DNA of 64,000 nt from Streptomyces sp. NBC_01750. GTDB taxonomy: Bacteria > Actinomycetota > Actinomycetes > Streptomycetales > Streptomycetaceae. The notes beneath the pieces were generated by a model. That model did not search any database. It was not told the DNA's origin and worked only from the letters and a program-made list of their open reading frames with translations. A program made the position numbers and the translations under genes. Location of the stretch: the NCBI RefSeq assembly GCF_035918095.1, contig NZ_CP109137.1, positions 2,792,001 to 2,856,000 of the forward strand, given 5' to 3'. Positions 37,039-45,416 of this stretch are shown one piece after another. Position 1 is the first letter of the stretch; the number at the start of each line of letters is the position of its first letter.

Positions 37039-37375
37039 GGGTCTGAGACTGACAGAGCGCGCCGTGCCCGGTCCGAAGATCTGAGGTCCGTGGCCTGGAG
37101 GCCCCGCCCGTGCCGGGTCTGACTGCCTGAGGCCCGAAGTCCGACTGCCTGAGGCCGAGGTCTCGACGACCTGAGGCCCGAGGTCTCGACGACCTGAGGC
37201 CCGAGGTCTCGACGACCTGAGGCCGTCGGCGGCCCATGGCCCCTGGCCCCTGGTCACGCCCGCCTCCGGCGGGCATCGGGCCCACCCCGGCCGGATCCCC
37301 CCGCGCCTGGCTTGTCCGGGCCCGCGCGCGGGCGGATCCTGGGAGGTGTACGGGTACCTCCAAAGGAGACCGGAC
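37039..37375. other. 337-bp intergenic region with tandem repeats
   Basis: Contains degenerate then exact tandem repeats (see 37156-37224) and, at the right end, the AAGGAG ribosome binding site of the DUF4383 gene. No gene supported. Confidence 0.7.
37156..37224. repeat. 23-bp tandem repeat, three exact copies
   Basis: Unit begins CGAGGTCTCGACGACCTGAG. Copies start at 37156, 37179 and 37202; a diverged copy precedes them. Each unit can fold AGGTC-tcgac-GACCT. Confidence 0.9.
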
Positions 37376-37960
37376 ATGGCCACACACGTACTGCACCCCA
37401 AACCCCGCCACCGCACCAGGCTGGACGAGCATCTGCCCGTCGACCACCGGCTCAGCAAGTTCTACCGCGTAGGCGCGGGTCTGATGGGCCTGGTGCTGCT
37501 CGCCTTCGGGATCCTCGGGCTGATCGACAAGATCGGCTTCTTCGACACCGGTGGGGCCACGGTCGCGGGCCTGAACACCAACGGAACGCTGAGCGTGCTG
37601 TCCATCTGTGTCGGACTGCTGCTCTTCGTCGGGATGATCATCGGCGGAAACTTCGCCTCGACACTGAACATGGTCCTCGGCATCGCCTTCATCCTCAGCG
37701 GCTTCGCGAATCTCGCCCTGCTCGACTCGAGCTTCAACCCCCTCGCCTTCGAGATCCAGAACGTGCTGTTCAGCTTTGTGGTGGGCGTGATGCTGATGTT
37801 CTTCGGAATGTACGGACGGGTCAGCGCCACCCTCCCGCACGACAACCCCTACTGGAGGACCCGCCATCCCGATCAGGCCGCGCAGGAACAGCGCGGCCTC
37901 AAGCAGGCCGGCACAGGGGATGCGGCTCTTGACCGGGCCAAGCAGCACGAAAGCGGATGA
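37376..37960 (+). CDS. DUF4383 membrane protein
   Basis: 194 aa with four membrane helices: FYRVGAGLMGLVLLAFGILG, LSICVGLLLFVGMIIGG, LNMVLGIAFILSGFANLAL and NVLFSFVVGVMLMFFGMYG. This is the DUF4383 pattern; function unknown. AAGGAG lies 8 nt before ATG 37376. Its TGA overlaps the ATG of the GntR regulator, so the two are co-translated. Confidence 0.88.
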   Translation: MATHVLHPKPRHRTRLDEHLPVDHRLSKFYRVGAGLMGLVLLAFGILGLIDKIGFFDTGGATVAGLNTNGTLSVLSICVGLLLFVGMIIGGNFASTLNMVLGIAFILSGFANLALLDSSFNPLAFEIQNVLFSFVVGVMLMFFGMYGRVSATLPHDNPYWRTRHPDQAAQEQRGLKQAGTGDAALDRAKQHESG

Positions 37961-38655
37961 ACCGCAAAGTCGACGGAGCCCACGCGGGGCGTGGGGTGCA
38001 CAAGGCTGCGGTGGAGGGTCTCGCCCGCCGGATCGTCGGCGGGGCCTACGCCGAGGGCGACACCCTCGATCAGCCCGCGCTCATGGCCGAGCTGCACGTC
38101 AGCCAGGCCGTGCTCCGTGAGGCGATCGAGGTGCTCACAGGCAAGGGGCTGCTCGGCGCCCGGCAGAAGCGCGGCACCCACGTACGCCCCCGGGACGACT
38201 GGAACCTCCTCGACACAGACGTACTGCGCTGGAAGCTCGCCGTAGGCGTGTCCAACGACTTCTTCGCCGACCTGCTGGAGCTGCGCCGCTCCATCGAGCC
38301 GGCGGCCGCCTCGCTCGCCGCCGTGCACCGGACCGACGAGGACCTCGCCGCGCTCGACGCCGCGCTGGCCGCGATGAGAGTGGGCTGGAACGATGCCGTC
38401 CTCGCCGTACGCGCCGACGCCTCCTTCCACACCGCTCTGCTGACCGCCTCGCACAATCGGTTCTTCGCGCAGCTGCGCCGGGTGATCATCCCGGTGCTGA
38501 TCGAGCGCGACCGGCGGGTCCACCTGGCAGGGACGACCGAGGATCCGGTCGACGTGCACGCCGCCGTCTTCGAGCGCGTACGGGACCAGGACGTCGACGG
38601 CGCCTATATGGCCACGCTGGAGCTGCTCGACATGGCCATGCGCCACCATCCGTAG
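37957..38655 (+). CDS. GntR/FadR-subfamily transcriptional regulator
   Basis: 232 aa. Winged helix at residues 15-80 (LARRIVGGAYAEGDTL, ELHVSQAVLREAIEVLTGKGLL, KRGTHV), then an FCD ligand domain with DLLELRRSIEPAAASLAA, FHTALLTASHNRFF and VHAAVFERVRDQD, which keeps the Asp and His metal ligands. FCD regulators sense organic acids or sugar acids. Overlaps the DUF4383 gene by 4 nt, an unusual partner; the target is unknown. Confidence 0.9.
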   Translation: MNRKVDGAHAGRGVHKAAVEGLARRIVGGAYAEGDTLDQPALMAELHVSQAVLREAIEVLTGKGLLGARQKRGTHVRPRDDWNLLDTDVLRWKLAVGVSNDFFADLLELRRSIEPAAASLAAVHRTDEDLAALDAALAAMRVGWNDAVLAVRADASFHTALLTASHNRFFAQLRRVIIPVLIERDRRVHLAGTTEDPVDVHAAVFERVRDQDVDGAYMATLELLDMAMRHHP

Positions 38656-38702
38656 ACCTCCCGGCCCGGAGGAACCCGCCCGGCTGCCGCTAGCCTGGGG
38701 CC

Positions 38703-38927
38703 ATGCCTCGTTACGAATACCGCTGCCGGACCTGCGGCGACACCTTCGAAGTGAACCGTCCGATGGCCCAGTCCTCCGATCCGGCGAGCTGCCCGGCCGG
38801 TCACCCGGACACGGTCAAACTGCTCTCGGCGGTCGCCGTCGGCGGTACGAAGTCCGGGCCGGCGCCCGCGTCCAACGGCGGCGGGGGCGGCGGGGGTTGC
38901 TGCGGAGGCGGCTGCTGCGGCGGCTGA
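38703..38927 (+). CDS. FmdB-type zinc-ribbon protein
   Basis: 74 aa. PRYEYRCRTCGDTFEV and the second Cys/His pair in SCPAGH give a four-ligand zinc ribbon of the FmdB family. The tail is Gly-rich with CCGGGCCGG, adding four Cys. TAGCCT lies 6 nt before the ATG: probably leaderless. Confidence 0.88.
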   Translation: MPRYEYRCRTCGDTFEVNRPMAQSSDPASCPAGHPDTVKLLSAVAVGGTKSGPAPASNGGGGGGGCCGGGCCGG

Positions 38928-39031
38928 ACGGCACGCTCGGCCCGGCCGGCCCGGGCCGAAGCGGCCGACCGGGCTCGGCCGGGCCACCGGGCTCGGTCAG
39001 GCGACCGGGCCCGGACCGCCGTATTGTCCGC

Positions 39032-39859
39032 TCAGCCGAGCTTCCGCAGGAAGCGGCGCAGTATCTCCTCGCCCGCCGCGACGCCCTTCTCCGTCAGTAC
39101 GTCGGTGTTCGGGGCGGTCCAGCCGCTGTCGGCCAGCTCGCCGTGGCCGGGCCGCCAGGCGCGGTCCGCGGCGAGAAGCAGATCGGCGTCGAGGAGGGAG
39201 TCGCCGGCCGCGAGGATCCGCTCTGACCCGGTGCGGCGGGCCACTTCGCGCACCGCCGCGCTCTTGGTGAGCGGCTGCGGTACCGCATAGATCTTGCGGC
39301 CCTGGAGCGAGACGGTCCAACCGCGGCCCTCGGACCACTTGGCAAGCTCCTTCACCCAGCCATCGGGCAGCAGCGTGCGCTCGACGACCAGATAGGCGAA
39401 GAGGTCTTCGGCGATCCGTTCCTTGAGCAGCCAGGCGGGGTCGGCTGCGGCGATGAGATGAGCGCGGACCTCGGCGAGCGAGGCGCACTCGTCGGCGAGC
39501 GTGGCCGCCACCCGCCGCTGCCAGTCCGGGTCCGAGACGCCGTCGACGAGGAGGTGCCCGCCGTTGGCGCAGATCGCGAACTGCGGTGCGGGGCCCGGGA
39601 GTTGGATGCGGTGGTACTGCTCGCGGGTGCGGGTGGTGGTCGGTACGAAGACGCTGTCGGCGGCGAGCCTCGTCAGCAGGCCCGCCGCGGTCTCGGTGAG
39701 ATACGACAGCGGCTTGCCCTCGTACACCTCGACGCAGAGGAGGCGAGGCGCGCCCGCGTCGGGCATGCGGAGCTGGAGGGCGGCGGCGGAGTAGATCAGG
39801 GTGCGGTCGAGATCGCTCGCGACGAGGGTGCTCGCCGCGGTGGCCTCCGGGGTGCTCAC
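39032..39859 (-). CDS. Ter-module HAD phosphatase
   Basis: 275 aa HAD hydrolase (Cof/sucrose-phosphatase-like): motif I SDLDRTLIYS near residue 17, motif II TTRTREQY, motif III Lys in LTKSAAVREVA and motif IV AAGDSLLDADLL. Third gene of the operon HpcH lyase - PRTase/StiP fusion - HAD; its GTG overlaps the TGA of the fusion gene (GTGA). Comparative genomics places such HAD enzymes in Ter-associated operons that are predicted to build a nucleoside-like compound, where it would dephosphorylate an intermediate. The actual substrate is unknown. Confidence 0.88.
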   Translation of the reverse strand: MSTPEATAASTLVASDLDRTLIYSAAALQLRMPDAGAPRLLCVEVYEGKPLSYLTETAAGLLTRLAADSVFVPTTTRTREQYHRIQLPGPAPQFAICANGGHLLVDGVSDPDWQRRVAATLADECASLAEVRAHLIAAADPAWLLKERIAEDLFAYLVVERTLLPDGWVKELAKWSEGRGWTVSLQGRKIYAVPQPLTKSAAVREVARRTGSERILAAGDSLLDADLLLAADRAWRPGHGELADSGWTAPNTDVLTEKGVAAGEEILRRFLRKLG

Positions 39860-42423
39860 AGTGCCGACACCGCCTTGCCGTCCGCGCCGGTCGCTCCGCG
39901 GGTGTACTGCGGGTGGATCAACCCCACGCATGTGTACGGGAGTTCGTCGACCTCCTCGACCGGTACGCCGCGCTGCTCGGCGAGCAGCCGCACATGCAGG
40001 AGGTCGGCGCCCGCGCCGCGCTTGGCGAGGATCTTCCAGGGGACGCGGCGCAGCAGGACACGGGTCGTCTCGCCGACACCCGGCTTGACCAGGTTCACGT
40101 CGTGGATGCCGTACTCCTCGCTGATCCGCTCGACGGCGGCCCAGCCCTCCCATGTGGGCTGGCGGTCGGCCGACAGCAGCTCCTTGACCTCGGCGTCGAC
40201 GGCGTCCACCACCTCGTCGAAGCGGGCGGCGACGGTGTCCAGGAAGTGCTGCGAGACATCGCCGTCGGCGAGCTCGCGGTAGAACTTCGCGCCGTGGAAG
40301 TCGTGCGGGCCGACGAGATCCGCGCGCAGGACCGTACGCGATATCAGGCCGGAGACGGTGGAGTTGAGACAGGCGGAGGGGATGAGGAAGTCCTCGCGCG
40401 TGCCGTAGGTGCGGACGCAGCCGCCGGGGTCGGCGAGGACCGCGATCTCCGGGTCGAAGCCCTCGAACTCCTTGAGCGCGTCGGCCAGTTCGCGGGTGAT
40501 CGCGCCCTTGCCGGTCCAGCCGTCGACGAAGACGACGTCGGCCGGGTCGTGGTGCTCCTTGAGCCAGCGCAGGGCGTTGGTGTCGATGCCGCGGCCGCGC
40601 ACGATGGACACGGCGTAGTGCGGCAGGTCCAGGCCGTGCCGGTGCTGTGCCCAACGGCGCATCAGTACGCCTACGGGGGTGCCGGCGCGGGCCAGCGAGA
40701 CGAGCACGGGGCGCGGCTCGTGGGCGTCACTCCCACGCCGAAGGCGCTGGGGGAGTTCCGCGAGGACGGTCTCGGTCACGGTGCCGACGGCGCGTGCGAT
40801 ACGGGCCGCGGAGGTCTCCAGCGCGGCCTTGAACAGCTCCTGGTACTGGGCGCTGGGCTGGTACTCGACGGGCAGCGACTCGGCGTAGTGCGCGCCGCCG
40901 CTCTGTATCGCTTCCTCGCGCTCCTCCGTCGGGGCCTCCAGCTCGACGTCCGAGAGGTCCTGGAGCAGCCAGCCGACGTCTTCGGGGGCGTACGAGGAGA
41001 AGGCGGGGCCGCGGAGGGGCTCGGGCAGCATGAAGGCCCTTTCGGATTCGTCGGATCCATCGGATACGTCGGGTCCATCGGATGCGTCGGACACATCGGG
41101 GACATACGAGGGGACGACGGCCAGCACGACGTGCGGAGTGTGCTCGGCGAGCCGGGCCAACAGGCCGTCGGGGGCGTGCAGTCGGGGCGTGTCGGCGGCG
41201 GAGTCGACGACGGCGACGACAGCGTCGAAGCCGGCGCCCGCGACGTTGTAGGCGTACCGCTCGCCGGGGCCGTCGGCGGGGTCGTCATGGGCGGGGAAGA
41301 CGAGGCGGCTGCGTATGGCATAGCCGGGATCGTCGACGGCGAGGACGGGTGAGCGGGTGGTGGTGGAGTACCGAACATCGGCGTCGAGCACCTGCTCAAG
41401 GGCGGTGGCGAGCCGGAGGGGCGCGTACATCAACTCCTCGAACCCGAGGACGAGTACACGGGGCCGGGCGGTGGCCGGGACACGGAGCACCTCGGCCAGG
41501 CGGGCGGCCATGCCCGGCAGGGCGGCCTCCAGCTGCTCGCGGTGGTCCGGCGTGAAGCCGTGCCGCCCGCCGTCGGGCACACCGGCCGGCCAGTCCAGCT
41601 CCACCTGCACGGCGGCGTGCGCCACCGACTGCCCGGCCGCCTCCGGCGCGCCCGGGACCATGTGTCCAGCCGCGTCCGCGGCCGCTACGGGATCGCCACC
41701 CGCCTCGTGCTCGGCCACCAGCGCCCGTCCCTTCTCCAGGACGCCCTCCGGCAGCTTCACCGTCCCCGAAGCCAGTGCCACCAGATCGACCCGTGCGCCG
41801 AGCTCCTCCGCGAACTCCGTCAAACGGCTCCGGTCCCGCTCCGAGCGCATGTCGACCAGCGCCACGATCACATACCGGTCCCGCGGATACCGTTCGTGCA
41901 GGTCGCGGATCGTGTTCAGCACGGTGTTACCCGTCGAGAACTCGTCGTCCACCAGGACCAGCGGGCCCGCACCCGCCAGCAGCCGTGGGTTCTCGGGCAG
42001 CAGGAGGTGGGAGGTCGCGTGGGAGTGGGACTCCTCGAAGCCGCCCGCCCGCGGCACGCCCTCGACCGGGCGGCGCGTGGAGTGCAGATACGGCGCCAGG
42101 CCCAGGCCGTCCGCCACCGAGTGCCCCAGTCCGGTCGCCGTCTCCGCGTAACCCAGGACGACCGCGCGGGCCGCCTCCGCGTCGCCGAGCAGATCGCGCA
42201 CGCGACGTCCGAGCCGGTATCCCGCGTCGTACACCACCGCCGGCGACTGCGGCACATGCTTGCCCAGCACGTTCGACACCAGCAGATGCGCCCGCTTGGG
42301 ATTGCGGCGCAGGGCCAGTCCCAGCAGGCCGCTCAGCGTCTCGTCTCCTGCGAGCCCGACGCCGAGCCGCTCAGCGACCCACGTTCCCGACCACACCACG
42401 CTTACAGTCTCTTCCTTCGTCAT
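39856..42423 (-). CDS. PRTase_2 - TRSP - StiP-type fused enzyme of the Ter module
   Basis: 855 aa, cytoplasmic. Residues 1-230 are a phosphoribosyltransferase domain with PRPP loop LVLVDDEFSTGNT near residue 150. A TRSP-like domain follows (about 290-430: RVLVLGFEELMYAPLRLA, SRLVFPAHDD). After an Asp/Ser-repeat linker comes a StiP-type second PRTase-like domain (480-850: SLARAGTPVGVLMRRW, VSIVRGRGIDTNAL, VFVDGWTGKGAI, CLNSTVSGLISRTVL, NLVKPGVGETTRVLLRR). Pfam calls StiP a cysteine protease, but the GWTGKGAI loop looks like a PRPP loop. Central gene of a three-gene operon. Product unknown. Confidence 0.85.
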   Translation of the reverse strand: MTKEETVSVVWSGTWVAERLGVGLAGDETLSGLLGLALRRNPKRAHLLVSNVLGKHVPQSPAVVYDAGYRLGRRVRDLLGDAEAARAVVLGYAETATGLGHSVADGLGLAPYLHSTRRPVEGVPRAGGFEESHSHATSHLLLPENPRLLAGAGPLVLVDDEFSTGNTVLNTIRDLHERYPRDRYVIVALVDMRSERDRSRLTEFAEELGARVDLVALASGTVKLPEGVLEKGRALVAEHEAGGDPVAAADAAGHMVPGAPEAAGQSVAHAAVQVELDWPAGVPDGGRHGFTPDHREQLEAALPGMAARLAEVLRVPATARPRVLVLGFEELMYAPLRLATALEQVLDADVRYSTTTRSPVLAVDDPGYAIRSRLVFPAHDDPADGPGERYAYNVAGAGFDAVVAVVDSAADTPRLHAPDGLLARLAEHTPHVVLAVVPSYVPDVSDASDGPDVSDGSDESERAFMLPEPLRGPAFSSYAPEDVGWLLQDLSDVELEAPTEEREEAIQSGGAHYAESLPVEYQPSAQYQELFKAALETSAARIARAVGTVTETVLAELPQRLRRGSDAHEPRPVLVSLARAGTPVGVLMRRWAQHRHGLDLPHYAVSIVRGRGIDTNALRWLKEHHDPADVVFVDGWTGKGAITRELADALKEFEGFDPEIAVLADPGGCVRTYGTREDFLIPSACLNSTVSGLISRTVLRADLVGPHDFHGAKFYRELADGDVSQHFLDTVAARFDEVVDAVDAEVKELLSADRQPTWEGWAAVERISEEYGIHDVNLVKPGVGETTRVLLRRVPWKILAKRGAGADLLHVRLLAEQRGVPVEEVDELPYTCVGLIHPQYTRGATGADGKAVSAL
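41042..41101. repeat. 9-bp microsatellite inside the fusion-enzyme linker
   Basis: Six and a half 9-bp units of the type TCGGATNNN (TCGGATTCG, TCGGATCCA, TCGGATACG, TCGGGTCCA, TCGGATGCG, TCGGACACA) encode a Ser-Asp-rich linker between the TRSP and StiP parts. Copy changes would keep the reading frame. Confidence 0.85.
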
Positions 42424-42424
42424 G

Positions 42425-43588
42425 TCAGCCCGAGAGCCCGGCCGTGAGCAGCTCCACGAAGCCGACGTCCTCCTTGGCCACGCCGAAGACCTCGGCACGC
42501 AGCAGCGTGCGCTCGGCCCAGGCCCGGTGGGGCTTCACTTCGTTCATCTTGTTCGTGTACGCGGAACGCATCACGCCTCCGCCGCCCCGTTCCGGCCGCA
42601 CGATGTCCTGCGCGTCACTGAACTCCTCGTGACTGACTACGGACAGTGCGTGCACGGGCAGCACATGCGAGGGATGGATACAGGTCTTGCCCTGCAGACC
42701 GTTGGCCCGGTCCAGCTCGATCTCGCGGAGCAGGCCGTCCAGGTCGTGCTCGATGAGCGCGGTGCGCAGTTCCTCCGCCCGCCCCTCCATGAAGGGGCTT
42801 CGGCGCAGCTGCGGCTTGAACATGCGCTCCTGGAGCCGGAAGTACTCCCACACCGGCCCGGTCACCGTGAAGCCGGTGCCGTCCGCCCGTCCCAGGACGT
42901 TCACCACGTCGGCGATGACCGCGGCGACGATCTGGACGTCGTACGCGGTCATATCGGGCGAGCGGCGCAGTCCGTAGGCCGAGCAGAAGTCCGTGACGCC
43001 GAGTCGCAGCGCCAGGACCCGCTCGCGGTACTTGTCCACGGTGCGGGCGATCCCGGCGAGCGTCTCGGCGCGGGTTTCGAGGTGGAGCAGGCTGGGAGAT
43101 TCCAGTACGGGCATGGCAAAGAGCCGCTGTCCGCTCGCTGCTTCCGCGGAGGAGAGCGCCTCCAGGAACGCCACGCCCCGCTCTTCCGTGAACTTCGGTA
43201 GTACAAATCCGGCCAGTCTCCGGACCGAGCGGCCGAGCCGGTCCACCAGATCCGGAATCTGCCCGGGTTCGCGGACCCGGATGAAGAGCAGCGGCAGCTC
43301 CGCGTCACGCGCGTCGAGGTCGGCGAACTGCCGGATCAGGTTCTCCTCGGCCTCGGCGACTTCCGCGTCGTCGATGGAATCCTCCAGGCAGAGGACCATG
43401 GAGACGACTCCGCGGCCGATCTGCTTGAGCACGTCGTCGGCAAGCTTCGGCCGGGTGGCGGGGCTGTAGAGGGTGGCACCGAGCGCGGTGGCGAGCAGGC
43501 GGCCGGGCGAGGCTGCCGTGAATTCGCACGGCTCCTGATGGAAGAGACTCTCCCGGACAGCAGGCGAAAGATGCCCGAAGTGACGCAT
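42425..43588 (-). CDS. HpcH/HpaI aldolase / CitE-like lyase of the Ter module
   Basis: 387 aa TIM-barrel. LYSPATRPKLADDVLK, VVSMVLCLEDSIDD (acidic metal ligand near residue 70), FVLPKFTEERG, FAMPVLESPSLLH, RLGVTDFCSAYGLRR and GKTCIHPSHVLPVHAL correspond to CitE-like CoA-lyase/aldolase motifs. First gene of the operon, one base before the PRTase/StiP fusion. A good promoter (TTGACA and TATTAC) lies 44-70 bp upstream. In Ter biosynthetic operons this enzyme is predicted to make a C-C bond in an unknown metabolite. Confidence 0.88.
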   Translation of the reverse strand: MRHFGHLSPAVRESLFHQEPCEFTAASPGRLLATALGATLYSPATRPKLADDVLKQIGRGVVSMVLCLEDSIDDAEVAEAEENLIRQFADLDARDAELPLLFIRVREPGQIPDLVDRLGRSVRRLAGFVLPKFTEERGVAFLEALSSAEAASGQRLFAMPVLESPSLLHLETRAETLAGIARTVDKYRERVLALRLGVTDFCSAYGLRRSPDMTAYDVQIVAAVIADVVNVLGRADGTGFTVTGPVWEYFRLQERMFKPQLRRSPFMEGRAEELRTALIEHDLDGLLREIELDRANGLQGKTCIHPSHVLPVHALSVVSHEEFSDAQDIVRPERGGGGVMRSAYTNKMNEVKPHRAWAERTLLRAEVFGVAKEDVGFVELLTAGLSG

Positions 43589-43631
43589 TTATTTCCCCCG
43601 TACTGCCTTGGCGGCCCAACTGACGTGGCCG

Positions 43632-43658
43632 GTAATAGTACGTACGACTGTGTGTCAA
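43632..43658 (-). promoter_or_regulatory. Promoter of the Ter biosynthetic operon
   Basis: On the minus strand a consensus -35 (TTGACA, 43653-43658) is followed after 15 bp by TATTAC (43632-43637). Transcription would start about 37 nt before the ATG of the HpcH gene. Strong consensus is uncommon in this GC-rich genome. Confidence 0.6.
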
Positions 43659-43765
43659 GAGTTCCCCAAGCCCATGAATTCCAGGTAACCCGCTTGCACC
43701 ATGCCTATGTCCTGGCCGGAGAACAAGGGGCCCCGCGTTGTCCGCAGGGCCTCCGGGAAGGCAGG

Positions 43766-44551
43766 ATGACGGACATGACGCACGCGATGCTGAAGGGTTC
43801 GAACGTCCCTCTCGATGCCATGGCCGTACGGGCCGTGTTGCGCTGGACCCCGGGCACCGGGGTCCCCGATGTGGACGCCTCGGCCCTGTTGCTCGGCCAG
43901 GACGGCCGTGTGCGCTCTGACGAGGACTTCGTCTTCTACAACCAGCCGCGCCACCCTTCGGGGCTGGTGCGGCGGCTGCCGAAGAAGCGCATCGCCGAGC
44001 GGCTGACCGACACCGTCGAGGCGGATCTCGCCGCCCTCGACCCGTCGGTCGACCAGGTGGTGCTCGCCGCCTCTTCGGACGGCGACACCTTCCAGCATGT
44101 ACGGGATCTGCGAATACTGCTCTACGACGCCGCCCTGGCCGACAGCGACCCGCTGGCCGTCTTCGATGTGAAGCCGGAGACCGGCGAGGAGACCGCGATC
44201 ATCTGCGGTGAGCTCTACCGGCGCGGGGACGGCTGGAAGTTCCGTGCGGTCGCGCAGGGCTATCCGACCGGCCTGGTCGGCCTGGCCACGGCGTTCGGCA
44301 TCTCGGTGGACGAGGCGGAGGCGGCGGCCGAGCCGCCGGCCCAGCCACCCCTCCAGCCGCCGTCCCCGCCCCCGGCCCAGTCCGCGTACGGGTATCCGCA
44401 GCCGGCCTCGGGGCAGCCCGCGTACGGCTATCCCCAGCCCGCCACGGCCCAGCCCGGGTACGGCTACCCGCAGCCCGCCGCGGCGGCCGCGCACGCTCCT
44501 GACCCGAACTTCCGGCTGCCGCCCATGGGCCCGCAGTTCATTCGGGCCTGA
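43766..44551 (+). CDS. TerD-family protein with Pro/Tyr repeat tail
   Basis: 261 aa. Residues 1-190 are a TerD domain (MLKGSNVPL, LRWTPGTGVPDVDASALLL, DEDFVFYNQP, DQVVLAASSDG, RDLRILLYDA, ETAIICGELYRRGDGWKFRAVAQGY) in which the usual GxG(W)D Ca2+ residues are partly kept as PDVDAS. The tail has three YGYPQPA repeats within a Pro/Ala/Gln-rich stretch, absent from the other TerDs here. Such tails often mediate clustering or protein contacts; that is inference. Divergent from the biosynthetic operon; GGAAGG precedes ATG 43766. Confidence 0.85.
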   Translation: MTDMTHAMLKGSNVPLDAMAVRAVLRWTPGTGVPDVDASALLLGQDGRVRSDEDFVFYNQPRHPSGLVRRLPKKRIAERLTDTVEADLAALDPSVDQVVLAASSDGDTFQHVRDLRILLYDAALADSDPLAVFDVKPETGEETAIICGELYRRGDGWKFRAVAQGYPTGLVGLATAFGISVDEAEAAAEPPAQPPLQPPSPPPAQSAYGYPQPASGQPAYGYPQPATAQPGYGYPQPAAAAAHAPDPNFRLPPMGPQFIRA

Positions 44552-44581
44552 GTATTCGGGTCTGAGCCGCGGGCAGCCGCC

Positions 44582-45319
44582 TCAGACCCGGTTCTTGTAG
44601 CCGCGGCCCCACTGCAGGCCCCAGCCGTACAGCCGGTCGAGCTCCGCCTGGAATCCGTACACGAACTTCACCTCACGGCGCACGATCAGCTCGCCCTTGA
44701 CGTTCTCCATGGAGAACACCGCGCAGGAACGGGCCTGTGGCGCGCGCTCGTCGAGCTCGATCTCGACCCGCGGGCCGTTGCTGGGGTAGAGCGTCACATG
44801 CGCGTGCGTACGGTCGAAGGCCGGTGTCTGGTCGTAGATGTACGCGAAGAACAGCAGCCGTTTGATCGACTCGCGGTGGTCGAGGTTGACGTAGAGCGTC
44901 TCGCCCGAGGGAGAGCCGAACCGGTCGTCGCCGCTGAGCTTCACATAGGGCGGCTCGTTGATACCGCCGAAGAAGCCGCCCAGCGGCTGCACGACGCCCT
45001 TGCTGCCGTCCGTGAGCTCGTACAGACAGCCGAGGTCGAGGTCCACGTTGACCACGCCCTGGGTGTGCGCCTGGACCACATCGGGCTGGAAGAGCTTGAA
45101 GGGGTGGCGCAGCAGTCTGCCGCTCTGCTTGGACCTGCCCTCGATATCGGATGTGCGCATCCGCCAGGACAGGTTGACGCGCAGATTGCCGGTGGCCGCG
45201 CCCTGCTTGGTGAGCGAGACCGTCGGGTGCCGCTTGGTCAGCTCGATGGAATTGGTCGCGGCACTCCCCGAGTCGAACTGCGGTGACCGCCCCCGCCACA
45301 GGCTGTCCCAGAAGGCCAT
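44582..45319 (-). CDS. TerA-like TerD-superfamily protein
   Basis: 245 aa. Blocks SIELTKRHPTVSLTKQG, LRVNLSW, VNVDLDLGCLYELTDG, SGDDRFGSPSGETLYVNLD, RLLFFAYIYDQTPAFDRTHAHVTLYP and ARSCAVFSMENVKGELIVRREVKFVYGFQAELDRLYGWGLQW match TerA-type members of the TerD superfamily. It probably binds Ca2+ (DLDLG, DRTHA) and works near the membrane with TerC/TerD. A single TerA-like domain with no second domain. Convergent with the TerD-tail gene. ATG 45319. Confidence 0.83.
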   Translation of the reverse strand: MAFWDSLWRGRSPQFDSGSAATNSIELTKRHPTVSLTKQGAATGNLRVNLSWRMRTSDIEGRSKQSGRLLRHPFKLFQPDVVQAHTQGVVNVDLDLGCLYELTDGSKGVVQPLGGFFGGINEPPYVKLSGDDRFGSPSGETLYVNLDHRESIKRLLFFAYIYDQTPAFDRTHAHVTLYPSNGPRVEIELDERAPQARSCAVFSMENVKGELIVRREVKFVYGFQAELDRLYGWGLQWGRGYKNRV

Positions 45320-45350
45320 ACCCCACCCCCACACGCATCGATGAACCCCG

Positions 45351-45388
45351 CGGGGCGGCGCCGAGGCCGGTGCCTCGGAGCCGCCCCG
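45351..45388 (-). terminator. Terminator of the DUF475 gene
   Basis: CGGGGCGGC(g)CCGAGGC pairs with GCCTCGG(a)GCCGCCCCG around CGGT, 28 bp beyond the DUF475 stop. Confidence 0.8.
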
Positions 45389-45416
45389 CTCAGAGCGTTC
45401 CTCAATCCCGGCCGGG

